64,000 nt of DNA from Okapia johnstoni (taxonomy: Eukaryota; Chordata; Mammalia; Artiodactyla; Giraffidae). The stretch spans positions 55,432,001-55,496,000 of the forward strand of contig CM044320.1 in NCBI GenBank assembly GCA_024291935.2, written 5' to 3'. A program made the translations under genes and the position numbers. Below are positions 47,579 through 60,688 of the stretch, in pieces (the first letter of the stretch is position 1; every line of letters starts with the position of its first letter). A model generated the notes under the pieces. That model saw nothing but the letters and a program-made list of their open reading frames with translations, did no database searches and was not told where the DNA came from.

Positions 47579-50033
47579 CCCATCACGTCACTAGAGACAT
47601 TGACCACATTGACATTCGGCACCAGGGGCGGAAGACTCAGGGTCATGTCAATCATCCCAGATGATTGACAATAAGTTCATGTCCAGAATTTTCACAAAGT
47701 CCTGTTTGCTCAGCCACTGGTTGGGTGCTGTTGGCGTGGAGATGCTGGCATTATTCCCCAGACCCCAGAGTCCTGGGAAGAGTGAGGGTGAGAGGCGACA
47801 CTGTTTTGGGCCAGAGGAAAGGACCCGTCTTGGTGGCAAGTCACCTTCCAACCCAGGGAGGACTTTAAGAGAGAGGCTGCAGAGGGAGCAGCTTGAGCAG
47901 AGACCACCATGCTTCTGAGGGTTTGGGGACACCAGACCCTGAGAACAGTGAAAAGACAGAAAATGTGCCTCCCTTCTGAGTCTGTCTTCAAGGCCCAACA
48001 CTCTGCCTGGTGACAAGGGAAAGACCCCAAATAGAATGAAAGTGGGGGATGAAGATGAGAAAATCTAGTGAGTCCATAATCTGGCACTCAGAGGGTGATG
48101 TTCTGGCTTTTCACAGTTCGTGTTGTCCTTGTAGTCCTGATTAATATTCCCCTGCATTTTCATATTATCTGACAACCTTCAGGGCTGAGTGCACAACACC
48201 TAATATGAGGGGAAGAGAGGAAACAGAGAGAGACAATGAAGACGGGAGAGGAAGAAAAGAAATCGTGGATAAAAGACAAAAACAAAAAGATGAGTAAAGT
48301 CTGAGTGCAGATTGGTTTGGTAGAACAGACCTGACATCTCAGGTTTGGAGGAACTTGTTGACAGGACTGGTATTGACCTCTAGACCTGGCCTTGAAGCAG
48401 CCACATCAAAACAGAGCTTACTGCTACAGGAATATGGGAATTCAAGGGTAGTCTGTCAGGGGAACGCACCTGCCTCTATTAACCTGCCTCCCCCTAAATC
48501 GATTTATACATTGCCCTAGAAAAATTCACCCTCTCCACCCACTGCCCCTTTACCCGCAGTTCACAGGTCACCCAGATTCATGGAACCTGTTTGTGAGACA
48601 CAAAGACAAATACCAAGAGGTTAAAGACTAACCAACTAACAGAATTCAGAGCCAAGAGCAGAGTCATAAGAGTTGGGTACAAGCTTTTGGAATTATTAAC
48701 ACACAGATTTAGTCCACCTGCTGCTCAGCTCCAACCTGCACTTGGAGGAACGTATATCCTCCCACAATATTTGACCAAAGATCAAATTAATACATGTGAT
48801 TAGAGTGTAGGAAAGTGGGTAGAAGAAGTTTACCGAAACATCATTTATGCTGAATACAGCAAATAACATGTGGGAACCAATTACATTCATGCCATGACAT
48901 ACTTGTGACTAAGCAGTGCTATTCTAAAGTATGTAATATTCTTAATCATTATTTATTGTTTTGAAGAAATTTTTATGTGGAAAATCGCTTACCTTCTTGG
49001 TGGAAAATTAGACTACATATTATAGGCACAATGTGATGGATGTGAAAAACGTTATCAATTCATATCTGTGGGTGGTGTGATTGGTGTGACTGTAGTTTTT
49101 AATCTGTGTACTTTCCCCATTTTCCACAATAATCATGTTTTACATGTATTCTATAATGAAAGAAATTATAGTTCTTTCTTACTCTCTTATGATATGTAAA
49201 AACTGTGGTACACACACACAGAGAAAAACAAAAAAGAGAGAGAAAGCGACCCTATAGTAGTTTTCTGACCTCCTTTAATGAAGGCCGGAGGGCTCAGTGT
49301 CATCACTGAAACTGGGTGACACTGAGCCCCAAGTAGGATGACTACGGGTCATCAGCAGGATCATGATCAAGTGCTGAGAACACAGTCCAGCTCCAGCCCT
49401 GCCCCCAGCCTGCCAGCCCCTTCCAACCAGAATCTCCTCCAAGAAGTCTGCCCTGATCACCCTGCTCATTCAGCATCGAGAAACTCAGACCTTCTGCTGA
49501 GAGGAGCGGACACCAGATAGGAAGTCTGCAAGGCACATTCCCATCAGGGAAAACTCTCCCCCAAACTACAGAGCTTCCAGGTCAGGAGGTGGGAGTGGGG
49601 AATGGAAGAGGCTTGTCGGGTCAGCTGAGTGAGGTGAAGAAGGCGGGTAGGACTTCACATCCTGAGAAACACCTTGGAATCTTCTCCTGTGAGCTGTCAA
49701 GGGATCTCCCCTTCAGAGAGACAGGAACCATCTGTCCCACACATACTCCTTCACCGATGGGGCTGCTGCAGCATTGCTCTCTGTCTTCATGATGTGGCGG
49801 ATCCCCTTCTCTGGCATGATGTCTGGTTCCACAGCTGCTAGACCCCAGACTCCATCAGACATGCAGCCAGGACCCTCAAACCTCGCAGGTCCACCTGCCT
49901 GGCCAGCAGATTCCCGAAGCCCAAGTCACAGCCCGTGATGAAGATAAACTTGTCCTGGAGTGGACTACCATCTGCCTCTCCTGGTACCAGAGCAGGTAGC
50001 ACAGGCCTTCAATACCAACAGGTTCAGCCACAT
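47579..50033 (-). pseudogene. RDH16-like pseudogene E (5' half of exon 2, and exon 1)
   Basis: The exon 2 part (47579-47772) begins at a normal acceptor (TTCCCAG) with [20 protein letters not shown] and is cut by an LTR after the NVSS region. Exon 1 (49729-50033) keeps ATG and the cofactor motif ([11 protein letters not shown]) but has several indels and stops. The catalytic YxxxK part and exons 3-4 are missing. Intron 1 (47773-49728) matches that of RDH16. Confidence 0.88.
49729..50033 (-). pseudogene. Pseudogene E exon 1
   Basis: 305 nt against 313. Starts [10 protein letters not shown] and regains frame for [20 protein letters not shown], then decays. Ends near a GT (GTTCC). Confidence 0.87.
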
Positions 50034-50398
50034 GGCTTTGCAGGGGACAGACACACAGAGGCTGGGGTGAAACTAGAATCTGGCTAGTGTTCCAACAGGA
50101 GGAATTAGGAACACATACGTTGTTGGTTGGTCAGTCAGGCTCCAGGCCGTCTGGCGTGGAGTCCTCAGGCTTTCCTGTTCATTCTCTTTGGTGACTATTA
50201 TTAATATAAATTCTGGCCCCAACACATGTTTTTTATTTTTTTAATACACTTGACCCATTTCTAGCAGATGACTTTTTACTTTCAAAACCAACCTTTAAGT
50301 GATAGCTTTTTGTCAACGGTGTCAGATTCATGATCTCCAAAGGAGATTTACCTTTGTGACTACGTACCAGGCTTGATCACACAAGAGCTTTTGTGTAG

Positions 50399-50594
50399 CT
50401 GCTGCTGCTGCTAAGTCGCTGCAGTCGTGTCCGACTCTGTGCTACCCCATAGATGGCAGCCCACCAGGCTCCCCCGTCCCTGGGATTCTCCAGGCAAGAA
50501 CAGTGGAGTGGGTTGCCATTTCCTTCTCCAATGCATGAAAGTGAAAAGTGAAAGTGAAATCGCTCAGTCGTGTCCGATTCTGAGCGACCCCGTG
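50399..50594 (-). mobile_element. Bov-A2 SINE (dimeric, truncated)
   Basis: (GCT)n complement, first monomer, linker ATGCATGAAAGTGAAAAGTG, then a cut second monomer. Confidence 0.9.
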
Positions 50595-50712
50595 CAGAGC
50601 TGTATTAAAGTAAGAAAAGGGACAGAGAAAGCTTCTGATATAGACATCAGAAGGGGGATGGAGAGTGCCCCCCTCAATAGTGTTAGCAAAGGAGTTAAAT
50701 ACTTTTTAAATT

Positions 50713-51226
50713 CAGTTCTGTTCAGTTCAGTCACTCAGTCATGGCTGACTCTTTGCGACCCCATGGACTGCAGCTCGCCAGGCCCCCTGTCCATCAACAA
50801 CTTTCAAAGTTTACTCAAACTCATGTCCATTGAGTTGGTGATGCCATCCAACCACCTCATTCTCTGTCATCTTTTTCTCTCCCACCTTCAATCTTTCCTA
50901 GCATAAGGGTCTTTTCCAACGAGTCTGTTCTTCATGTCAAGTGGCCAAGGTATTGGAGCTTCAGCTTCAGCATCAGTCCTTACAATGAATATTCAGGGTT
51001 GATTTCCTTTATGATGACTGGTTGGACCTCCATGCTGTCCGAGGGACTCTCAAGAGTCTTCTCCAACACCACAGTTCAAAAGCATCAATTCTTCAGCACT
51101 CAGCTTTCTTTATAGTCCAACTCTCATGTCCGTACATGACTACTGGAAAAACCATAGGTTTGACTAGACGGACTTTTGTTGGCAAAGTAATGTCTCTGTT
51201 ATTTAATATGCTGTCTAGATTGGTCC
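50713..51226 (-). mobile_element. BovB LINE 3' fragment in the LTR
   Basis: 514 bp, complement of the BovB 3' end. Exact 9-bp target-site duplication TTTTAAATT (50704-50712 and 51227-51235). Confidence 0.93.
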
Positions 51227-51404
51227 TTTTAAATTAGTTATTACACTAAATCAAAAGAATGTTGGAGGTTGTAAAGATCTTACTAGACCTACTCTCATAA
51301 TTTATATTTTAATATAACAGGATTACCCAGAAGGCTTTCAGTAAGGAGAAACTGTCCTCAAGCAGGATAGATTGTTGTTATGTAATCCTTAGTACAGAGT
51401 TTAT

Positions 51405-51617
51405 ACTTGTCTGGTGGCTCAGATGGTAAAGTGTCTGCCTACAAAGCGGGAGACCCAGGTTCAATCCCTGGGTTGGGAGGATCCCCTGGAGAAGGAAATG
51501 GCAACCCACTCCAGTACTCTTGCCTGGAAAATCCCATGGACAGAAGATCCTGGTAGGCTACAGTCCATGGGGTCGCAAAGAGTCGGACACGACTGAGCGA
51601 CTTCACTTTCACTTTTT
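51405..51617 (+). mobile_element. Bov-tA SINE in the LTR
   Basis: Complete, little-diverged element: head GTCTGGTGGCTCAGATGG, body GGCAACCCACTCCAGTACTC, end GACTGAGCGACTTCACTTTC. Probably a young copy. Confidence 0.92.
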
Positions 51618-54600
51618 CAGAGAAGTTAGACTGAGTTGTTTGTTGTGTAATCAACAGTTCCTGGCTTAAAGAAAAAAATGGTTTATGTGACTAAGACTAA
51701 GGAACATAGAGGAAAAAAAGATGTATGTTCTTTCCTCCTCCTTGAAAATTCCAGACCCTTTTCTCCTCCTCAGGGACCTCAGACAACTTGTCAACCTGCC
51801 TAGGAATTGACTCTCTCATAAGGATAACAATAGTTTACCCAACCTCATTTTCCTGATTTTCCTACTCCTTGCTATTTCCTTCCAGCCACAATACACCTCC
51901 CCACCCCTACTACCACACGTATAGAACCCTTACATCCCAGATTTCTTGGGAAACAACCCTCTTCTTACATTTATTTTCTTTACGTCTGGGACCTGGATCT
52001 TCAAGTTCTTTTAAAAGGAACACAGTGAAATCAAGTCACCTGACTTCAAACCCAGCTCTGCTGCCAACTAGCTGTGGGATCTTGGGCAGCTGGCTTAGCC
52101 TCTGAGCTGGTTTCCACCTCTGGCTCAGCTCACAGAATTCTCTCCTGAAAGACATATCCCCTCAGCATCTCTAGGATTAGAAGGAGAAGGCAAAAGGGAA
52201 TAAGGTCTCTCCTGTTAACAGTGGTTCTCTGGACCAGAAAGATGTTCAGAAGAGCAGTGGGGGTGTCTGAGGCAAAGAGACAGGACACGAAGAGAGTGAG
52301 GGGACAAAAGCAATGGTGAGACTTCTCCCAGATGCTGGGATGGATGTTGGAAGGACTCACACAAAGCTGCTCTAACAGGTGTTCCCCTTTCACTCTGGGA
52401 AGATGCACTGTCCACATACCTGGATGCTGGGTTCCATTGCCCTCTCCCCTTCTGTGCTCAGACCCTGCCCTGCCCAGCACCACACACAGAATCCAGACCA
52501 CCCAGACATGGAGAAAAGAATGATTTGAACCTTGACATCATATCATTAATTGGGATGCTAACTCCCCCAAAAGGCAGTTCAATGAATGGAAAGTTTAATA
52601 ATTGGAAAGGAATTAGTTCAATTTGTATGACGGTTATGGTGGAGAGGAGGAGCGAGCTGCTCACGCAGCAGACTGAAGAAAGGACCCGAGGCTGGATCCC
52701 AGAACAGCTGTGCATGGAGGGGGTTCACGGGGAGGGGGAATATACCATTCAGTAAAAGGGCTGGACCACGAGGGACACTGAGCTGGTGAGAAGGGCAGGA
52801 ACAGGAGGAGCTGAGGTCAGTGCCCTGGGCATCTCCTCACCGTCCATGTTTATTAAAGCTCCGACTCCAAGTCAGGAAAGAAAATGGGCACTGGGTGGAA
52901 GGAGAGGCTTTGCCAACAACACAGAGGCTAGATGCCCCTGGAGACCACCGCAGTAGTCAAGAAACACAGAGAGGAGGACAGATTCAGCCTTTAGTGATCA
53001 CTGCCACCTGCAGGGTGCTGACTGTTGTCCTGAAAGGAGTTGTCCCTCAGGTGGCAATTGGCAGCAGTAATGGAAAGGATGGTCCTGCAGCAAGCAGCCT
53101 CTGCCTGCTTCCTGAGTGATCAGCAGGACTCTCAACCCAAAGGTTGAGCAGGAAGAAGGCCGGGATGGAGGATTGTACCCTGGAAGCAGTCAGGAAGCCG
53201 GGGAAACAGGCTAGTCTTATACAAACTAATTCCTTTCCGATTATTAAACTTTCCATTCTTAACCCTGCTAAGGGAGGTTGTTGTTTCTTTACTTGGAAGA
53301 AACAGGAGATTTTTTCTCTGACCATGAATTCCTTCACCATAAATTCCCACAGGTCCATACAGCTTCTGCATCCCAGCCCTTACACCATCAGCTTCCCTTT
53401 TGTGAATCTTGAAAGTCATATGATGACTTGTGGGGTCTCAGGAGCTTCAAACTCCTGTTCCAGGTGTGTACAATGACAGGCAGGGCAGGAGAGAGCAGTA
53501 AGAGGCAGGAGCTGGGGTGACACTCACTTGGGAGCTGCAGAAGCCAGAACAAGACATCTTTCAGAGGTGATTCTGTCAGGGAGACTCACTGACGAAAATC
53601 TCTGCATCTTATGTCCTCGGAGGGGTAGTTGGGCCAGATTCCAAGGCAGAAACTCTGACCCTCATGTGACCCAGAGCTGATGCACTTACCCCTTGGCGTA
53701 GCCCCAGAACATCTCAGCGGGGACCACTGTCAAGCATAAGGCCACCCCCCACCCACTGCCTGTTCTACATCCAGGACAGGTCCTCTGAACAGGTGGAGGT
53801 GGAGGTAACAAATAGAGGAGCTGGAGAAGGAGTAGGGAGTGAGGGAAAATTGTGCAAACTTGTTTCCAGCTCTACCATCTGGAGTGGAGGCTCTAATATG
53901 CAGACAGATCAATGTGTTAAGGTGATTGGAGGAGTTGGGGAGTCACTGAACCCATGCAACTCACAAAAACCAGGACAGCCCAGGGAAACAGTGACAGCTT
54001 CCTCCTGTGGATCCTCATAACATGGGTTCCTGCCCCTGCATATGTCCATCAGACTAGACCTGGTTCCCTCCTCAAGGAAGGCAGCCTGGAAAAAGCAGGA
54101 ATGGGGAGCTGATGAGAGTCCAGGCTGAGAATGTGACCTGGTATGCACTGCACCTTTTTTCCAGTGCATTTGTTGTTCTGCCTTGCCTGTGAGTCACAGT
54201 CCCCAGGGTTGGCCATGGAACTTATCTCAGTGCAGCCCTGTGTCCCCCAACCCCTTGTAAGACCAGCAAGGAGGGTCAGGGTTTGTAACCTCACAAGTCC
54301 TCTGACATTCTGTAGAGGACTGCTGGAAATGAATCCTGAACACATACCCCGAAGTCATAAAGTGAATCAATGATGCTTCACTTGATTTCACTTGGTTTGG
54401 CAAGTCTGGCAGTATGTGTGTGTCAATAAAAATATGAAAATCTGGGGTCTTCAGATCAAGCACGAAGCTCTAGGTTTGCATTGAAGAGCAGAACGTGGAT
54501 CGACCATGAGGGGCTGGCATACCACAGCCTGAAGGACTTGGAGATCCTTGAGGATCCTCCTTGTCACATTCATCTCTTCAGCAGTCCCTTCTCTGACACC

Positions 54601-54779
54601 AAGCCATTAAAACAGGTTTGAGTTTCAGGGATCCTGCAGCATCTGACCTCGCTCTCTGTTTGCTCGGAAATGGTGATATTGTTCTATAACATAAGGTTCC
54701 CGTAAACACTCCATAATCTCAATTTTGAGCAAAAAGATAAAAATTTGGTTTTTTAGTTGACTCTTGGAGAAGTCCCTCA

Positions 54780-56740
54780 CATACCAATAAGCCCTCAGCC
54801 CAGAAATCTGTATGACTTTGTACAAATGCCTTCTCCACTGAGTCCATACTCAGACCATCATGAGAAGACAGGACAGAGAGAGAGCAAGGGTCTCTGGAAG
54901 CACCGGGACATCAGGGGAATTCCTGCCTTGCTCAGTAAGCATTAGCAGAAAGCATAAGACCGGGCTCCAGAAGTGACTCCCACTCTCCTCCATTGGAGAG
55001 TAGGGGGAAGGGATCTGGCCTGGGGGATTGGCAGGAGGCAAAGAATGGAGTGAAGTGACTTTATAGGAGGGGTCACAGGGAGGACCCCAGGGAGGATTCT
55101 CGTGAGGCAGAGGCTACATGTCCCCAGGGAAGGGTCCGGGCCCTGCCTCTCCCTTACACATCTCTCTTGTTTGTCCATCCTTGTACTAATCCTGGGACCC
55201 CAGGTCACACGATAAGCCCCAGAAAGACACATTAGCCCCTTGCTTCTGCAGACGAAGGGTTGACCTCACTTCCTTCTTCAAATCCTCCTCAGGTGGCCCC
55301 ACTCCCCCTTACACCTCAGTGATGTCACATGACTCTTCCTCTCGTAGACACACACCCACTGCTGCCCAAGGCCGTGCTCAAAATCACTGGGCTTGGGTAA
55401 ACATCTCAGGTTTTTTTTTTTAAGGAAATATAATCAATGGAAATTTAAGATTGACAAAACAAAATTGGCTTCTGTGTTCTCTGTCAGGACCTCCATTGAT
55501 GACATCACTTTCCAGCCAAGATTGGCTGAGTTATCACCCAGACTGATGTGTCAGGCTGGTGGTCACCCTCCACACACACCGCTGACTACAAGTATCTTTA
55601 GGGAAGAAGGGCTTTTATCTCCCATGTGCACTGCAGTGGGAGGGGAGACTGGCCAGGTCCAAGGCACTCCTGAAAGAGGTGGACAGGGGCAGAGGGCGGG
55701 CAGCCGAGACCCTGCCAGTTGCTCAACCCTCCCCTAAGTGTGGATTCCTCAGGGTGGCAGGAAGGCCATAAGGCTTAGAGCCTTGAGAGGCTGTTGAAGG
55801 AACAGGACACAGACAAGAGCTACTGACCTCAATTTCTCACTACAAAACATGTTTCTTTCTAATATCCCCAAGTCCTAAGTAATGTCCCAAGCGGAGCCCA
55901 GGGAGGAGGTGGGTGTGAGGTGGGATGAGCATCCTGCCGATGTGAGAACTCCACTCTCCACTCTATTTCCCTCCCACAACGCATCCTCTCCCCACTCTGC
56001 ATGCAACTCCCCCTACAATGCACCCCAATCTTGGGTTACAAAGCCTTAGCAGGCTGGGGGTTATGCCAGTATACCATGAGATCCACCAGGAAGCTGAGCA
56101 GGTAGCTCATGGGGAGGTAGATGAACTTGGCATCCCAGCCAGGTGAGTATCGGGTGTGGGAGTGGCAGGCGGTCAGGGCGTGTTCCATGTAGTCGGTCAC
56201 CAAGAACAGATCCTGGCAGCAGGTTGTCTCCAACAAATCGACTGATTTCATACTGTCCAGAATGAGAAATAATCCAGATATATTTCCACTTCTGTCCATT
56301 TTGACTTCGGGATCAACTTATAGAGCAATGTTTTTAAGAATCCCTAGACTGTCTGTCTTGAATCAACCTATATTCTCAAATGAGTGCCCCAACTCTTACA
56401 CCAGGAGCAATGGTTCCACACGAAGTCACCTCTAATTCCATTCTTGAGAATATCTGGACTACACAAACTGCAGGTGTCTACAAACAGTAAATCTGAGGAC
56501 ATGAAAACCAGCTGTTCTAATGCCAGCTTGCCATGACTACACAGGGTCTTCCCTCTCTGTCTTTAGTGTCCTCCCAAAATAATAAGGGGTTCAGGGAGAC
56601 AGTGGTCCCCATGTCTACCAAGCCTGGAGACTTTCCCTAGATCACTAAGTGACTACCTGGAATCCTGGGGACAGAGCCCATGTCCCCACTGTGTGGGTGA
56701 CTCAGAGCCTGGAGGATGGACATGATACTGAAGGAAGTGC
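54780..56740. repeat. Recent segmental duplicate of the 3' part of the RDH16 gene
   Basis: Closely matches 13200-15990 (minus the LTR 13441-14233). Long identical runs lie in intron 3, for example around 56460-56640 against 15700-15880. The high match in an intron points to a recent duplication or gene conversion. Confidence 0.85.
56036..56252 (-). pseudogene. RDH16-like unit F: isolated exon 4
   Basis: 217 nt against 218. Acceptor TTCTGGACAG is kept and TAA is at the end. It encodes MKSVDLLETTCCQDL, DYMEHALTACH and a C-terminus like RDH16. A one-base loss right after the acceptor (TATG for TCATG) puts it out of frame with a normal exon 3. Exons 1-3 are absent: at about 56740, just before where exon 3 should start, the sequence changes to an unrelated repeat-like segment. 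Confidence 0.9.
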
Positions 56741-57190
56741 CCTCACCCTGGGATTGCTCCACAGTCCCTAAACTCTGGTTCCTAGCCGCTGAGCCTTCCA
56801 GGGAACCAGCTTTCCTGTCTGGGTATGTATGGCCATGGCAAGGACTGTCTGATTCTCATTCCATTTAGGCTGCCACAGACCAGCTGTTTCACTCTCAGCC
56901 TTAAATGTTTCTCCTCTGAGTCAGACAGTAGCCCTGATGTGGGGATCGGACCCCTACTTCAGTTCCCCCATCCAGTGAAGGCAGGTCCAGTCCTACTAAC
57001 ACTTCTGTTTTTCCCCTAGTTCCTTCTTTCTACTGAGTTTTGTGTGGTTCTATATATTCTTTTCCACTGGTCAGGTACTCCTGTCCACTCTCAGCCGGTG
57101 TTCTGCATGCAGTTCTGTGTCTGAAGGTGTATTCCTGATGTATCCATGGAGAGAGATGTACTCTATGTCCACCTACTCCTACACCATCTT
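56741..57190. other. Unidentified repeat-like insert replacing exons 3-1 of unit F
   Basis: Features such as TGTGTGGTTCTATATATTC, CTGGTCAGGTACTCCTGTCC and TGTATTCCTGATGTATCCATGG have the look of an L1-associated interspersed repeat. It is found once in this window and I cannot name it firmly. No coding potential recognised. Confidence 0.45.
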
Positions 57191-60000
57191 GTTCTCACCC
57201 ACTTACCCCATTTCTGATGCCATTATATTTTCAACACAACTTCTTAAGGATGACAATAGTTTTCCCAACCACCTATGGCTGGTCCCCCCACTCCTCCATG
57301 ATTCCCTCTGCCCAATTTTCCCTTTCCACCCCCATCTCCATATATTAGAATCATTACAGCCCTCGTTTCATGGTACACAACTATCTATTTCCCTTTTTCG
57401 TATTCAAGTCTGAAAGATGCATCTTCTTGATCTATTGGAGATTCTTATAAGGGAATACACTTAGAATCAACACACATGTGGGTTCAAAACCAATTTCTCC
57501 TGCCAACTAGCTGTGTGACCTTGGGCAGCTATCTTAGCCTCTGACCTGGTTTACTCTTCTGGCTCAGCTCACAGAATTCCCTCCTGAAAGACTAAGTCCC
57601 CTCACCTCTCTAGGATTAGAAGGAGAAGGCAAAAGGGGATAAGATCTCTCCTATACAGTGGCTCTCTGGACCAGAAAGTTGTTCAGAAGAGCAGTGGGGG
57701 TGTTTGAGGCAAAGAGAGGGACATAAAGGGAATGAGGGGACACAGGCAATGGTGAGACTTCTCCCAGATACAGGATGGGTGTTGGAAGGACTCACACAAA
57801 GCTGCTCTAATAGTTGATCCCCTTTCACTCCGTGAAGATGCCCTGCCCACAGCCCTAGGTGCCTGGGTTAATTGCCCTTTGCTCTTCTGTGCTCAGATCC
57901 TGCCCTGCCTGGCACCACACCCAAAATCCAGACCACGCAGACATGGAGAAAATACTGACAGTAAAGACTGGTTTAAACACGGACCATGGAATGGGGTGTG
58001 CAGACCTCCCTCCAAGCAGGGAGATCTGCAAACCACATTGATGGAAAGGAATTAGTTCAATTTGTATGAGGGTGATGGTGGAGAGGAGGAGGGAGCTGAC
58101 CCCCTAAGGAGAATGAAGAAATGACCCGAGATTGGACCCCAGAACAGCTGTGCAAGGAGGGGTTCACGGGGAGATGGAGGATACCATCCAGTAACAGGGG
58201 TGGACCACGAGGAGTATGGAGCTGGTCAGAGGGGCAGGGACAGAAGGAGCCGGGGTCAGTGCCCTGGGCATCTCCTCACCGTCCACGTTCATCACAGCTC
58301 TGCCTCCCAGTAAGGAAAGATGACGGGCACTGGGTGGAAGAAGAGGCTTTCCCAAGGACACAGAGGCTCAGATGGCCCTGGAACTCACCCAGCAACCAAC
58401 AAACACAGAAAGCAAGACAGATTCAGCCTTTACTGGTCACTGTCACCTGCAGGGAGCTGACTGTTATCCTGAAAGGGGTTGTCTCTCAGGGAGGAGTTGG
58501 CAATTGTAATGGAAAGGATGGTCCTGCAGAAACCAGCCTCTGCCTGCTTCTTGGGCCACCAGCAGGACTCTCCTACAGGGGTTCCCCAAGGGTGAGCAGA
58601 AAGAAGGCCAGGATGGAGGATGGTGCCCTGAAAACTGTCAGTAGGCTGAGGGGACTTGCAAGTCTTATACAAATACTAACCCTGCTAAGGGAGAGGGTCA
58701 TGGCTTCTTTACTTGGAAGAAATAAGAGATTTTTTTCTCAGTGACCATGAATTCCTTCACCATAACTTCACAAGGGGCCATTCAGCAGACACGTCCCAAC
58801 CTTCACTCCATCTGCTTCCCTTTGGTGAATCTGAAAGTAATATGACTCATGGGGTCTCGGGAGCCTTGGACTACATCCTGGGTGGGAAAGCCACAGAACA
58901 ATTGGGAAAGAGGAGAGAAGGAGGCTAGGTGACCCTCACTCACCTGAGAGCTGCAGGGGCCAGAACAAGAAATCTCTGAGATGTGAGCCTTCTTGGGAGA
59001 CTCACTGACATAAATCTCTGCACGGAAGTCCTGCAGGGGACAGCTGCACCAGGCTCCCGTCAGCACCCCTGAGCTTCCTGTGAATTGAAGAGCTGAGGGC
59101 CGTCCCCTGGAGACTCCCTGCAGAGTGTCAGGGGACACCGCTGTCAAGAGTCAGAGCTACACACGTTCAGCCCTATTTCCTCCCAGGATAAGGCCCATGA
59201 AGAGGGGAAGGCATCTGTAACATGGAAGGTGGAAGGGCCGGGAGTGAGAGTTAATTGTACAGTTTATTTCCAGCCCTTCATGGATGCAGTTCCAGGTATG
59301 GAGACATGTCCAGGTATGGAGATATAACACTGCCTTCCAGTGCTGAAGTTCAGGCCCTTGGAAGGCTTGAGGCTTGATGGTGGGGAGTCACTGACCCTAT
59401 GTGAGTCACAAAAGGTTAGGACAGCCAGGGTAAGTGGTACAACAGCTTCCTTGTGGCCCTACTGTGGATGATCATAACATGGGTTCCTGCCCCTGTACAT
59501 GTCCATCAGACCAGACTTGCTTCCCTCCCCAAGGAAGGCAGCCTGGAAAGAGGAGGAACAGGGCTCTGCCAAGGGTCCAGGCCGAGGATGTGTGCTGGTA
59601 TTCACTGAACTTCCTTTTAATGCATCTGTTGTTTGGCCTCGTCTGAACTGGGGCCCTTGACTCTCAGTCCACACTGTGTGCCATGACATCCATCTCAGTG
59701 CAGCCTTCATTCCCCACCCCAGCCCTCTGTAGGATCAGCAAGGAGGGTCATGGGGTTTAACATCACAAGTTCTCTACAATCTGAGGAGGATTCCTGGAGC
59801 TGAGTCCCAACGTCCTGAACACATACCTTCAGAGCATAAAGTGAATCAGTGATGCTTTATTTGGTTTCAGTTGGTTTGGTACATCTGGCTCTGTGTGTAT
59901 GTGTGTGTAAATATTATGAAAATCTGGAGTCTTCAGATCAAGCATGAAGTTCTAGGTCTGCATCTGAGTCGGGGACATGGAGTGGCCTGAGAGCCTGACA
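57191..60000. repeat. Duplicated upstream block U4
   Basis: A copy of U1 with the same order of landmarks (CACACAAAGCTGCTCTAA about 57795; donor-like GTGAGTG at 58943; TGATGCTTTATTTGGTTTCA about 59850). It lacks the Bov-A2 SINE that U1 carries at 22131. Confidence 0.78.
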
Positions 60001-60620
60001 CCACAGCCTTGAAGGACTCAGAGACTCTTGAGGATCCTCCTGGTCATGTGGACTCCCCAGCAGTCCCCTGTCTGACACCAAGCACTCAGAACAGGTTGAA
60101 GTTGCAGTGACACTTCAACCCTATCCTGTCTCTGCTCTCCTCACCTAGTAATGCCATGGCCAACTCTCCTCTAGGAACATCCCCCTACCTGTGGACACAG
60201 CTCCCACACATATAGAAGCGCCCTTTCCCTGCAAACCCTGGAGTCTCACCCACAGCTGTGATGCAGTAGGTCCCTTGATTAGTTACTTCATGGGTACCCT
60301 CCTTGCAGGGCTTCTGGAACCTATATGTGTAGCAGTTAAGCACGTGGAAGGGCTGCACAGTCAAATCATTTCAGTTCCAATTCTGTCTCCAAAACTGTGT
60401 GACTATGGGCCCTCATGCAGGCAGGAGTATGTTGAATCAAACTCTTTAGTCCTCAGACCCAACTGGACACCAAATAGATAAAAAGTTTCTTCCCAGTGAA
60501 AAACCTACAGAGCACAAGAGAAAGGGACTTGTAAGTAATTGTCTCTAAATTTCTAGAGAAAGGAAATCCCTGAAAAACACACCCTGGCGGACAGAGGAAG
60601 GGATCCATTCAGGCTGCTAC

Positions 60621-60688
60621 ATGAGGGAGTCTGTAAAGGTCTCCATGTACTTGGACATACAGTAGCTTCCAAAGGACACCCAACCCAT
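60621..60688 (-). pseudogene. RDH16-like unit G: 3' part of exon 2
   Basis: Encodes a decayed YCMSKY...EAFSDSL end of exon 2 (CAGACTCCCTCAT before a GT). It stops at CCCAT (60684-60688), where an LTR begins. The intron 2 sequence to its left (about 60000-60600) matches that of unit C closely. Confidence 0.85.

Larger units (their letters stand above)
50300..51818 (-). mobile_element. Endogenous retrovirus LTR with three nested retroposons
   Basis: TG...CA ends (TGATAGC ... CTCTCTCA) with an exact 4-bp target-site duplication TAAG (50296-50299 and 51819-51822). Without its insertions (SINE 50399-50594, BovB 50713-51226, SINE 51405-51617) it is roughly 600 bp. Same family as the fragments at 47438 and 60689. 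Confidence 0.87.
50040..54500. repeat. Duplicated upstream block U3
   Basis: A copy of the U block interrupted by the LTR composite 50300-51818. Landmarks CACACAAAGCTGCTCTAA (about 52358), the TCCCAGATGCTGGGATGG stretch (52326) and the donor-like GTGAGTG (53527) keep the order seen in U1 and U2. Confidence 0.75.

Noticed and set aside
57616..57828. Short minus-strand peptides rich in 'HPHCSSE' repeated in all four upstream blocks
   Set aside because: The reading frame shifts between copies, and the block is better explained as shared 5' non-coding DNA.
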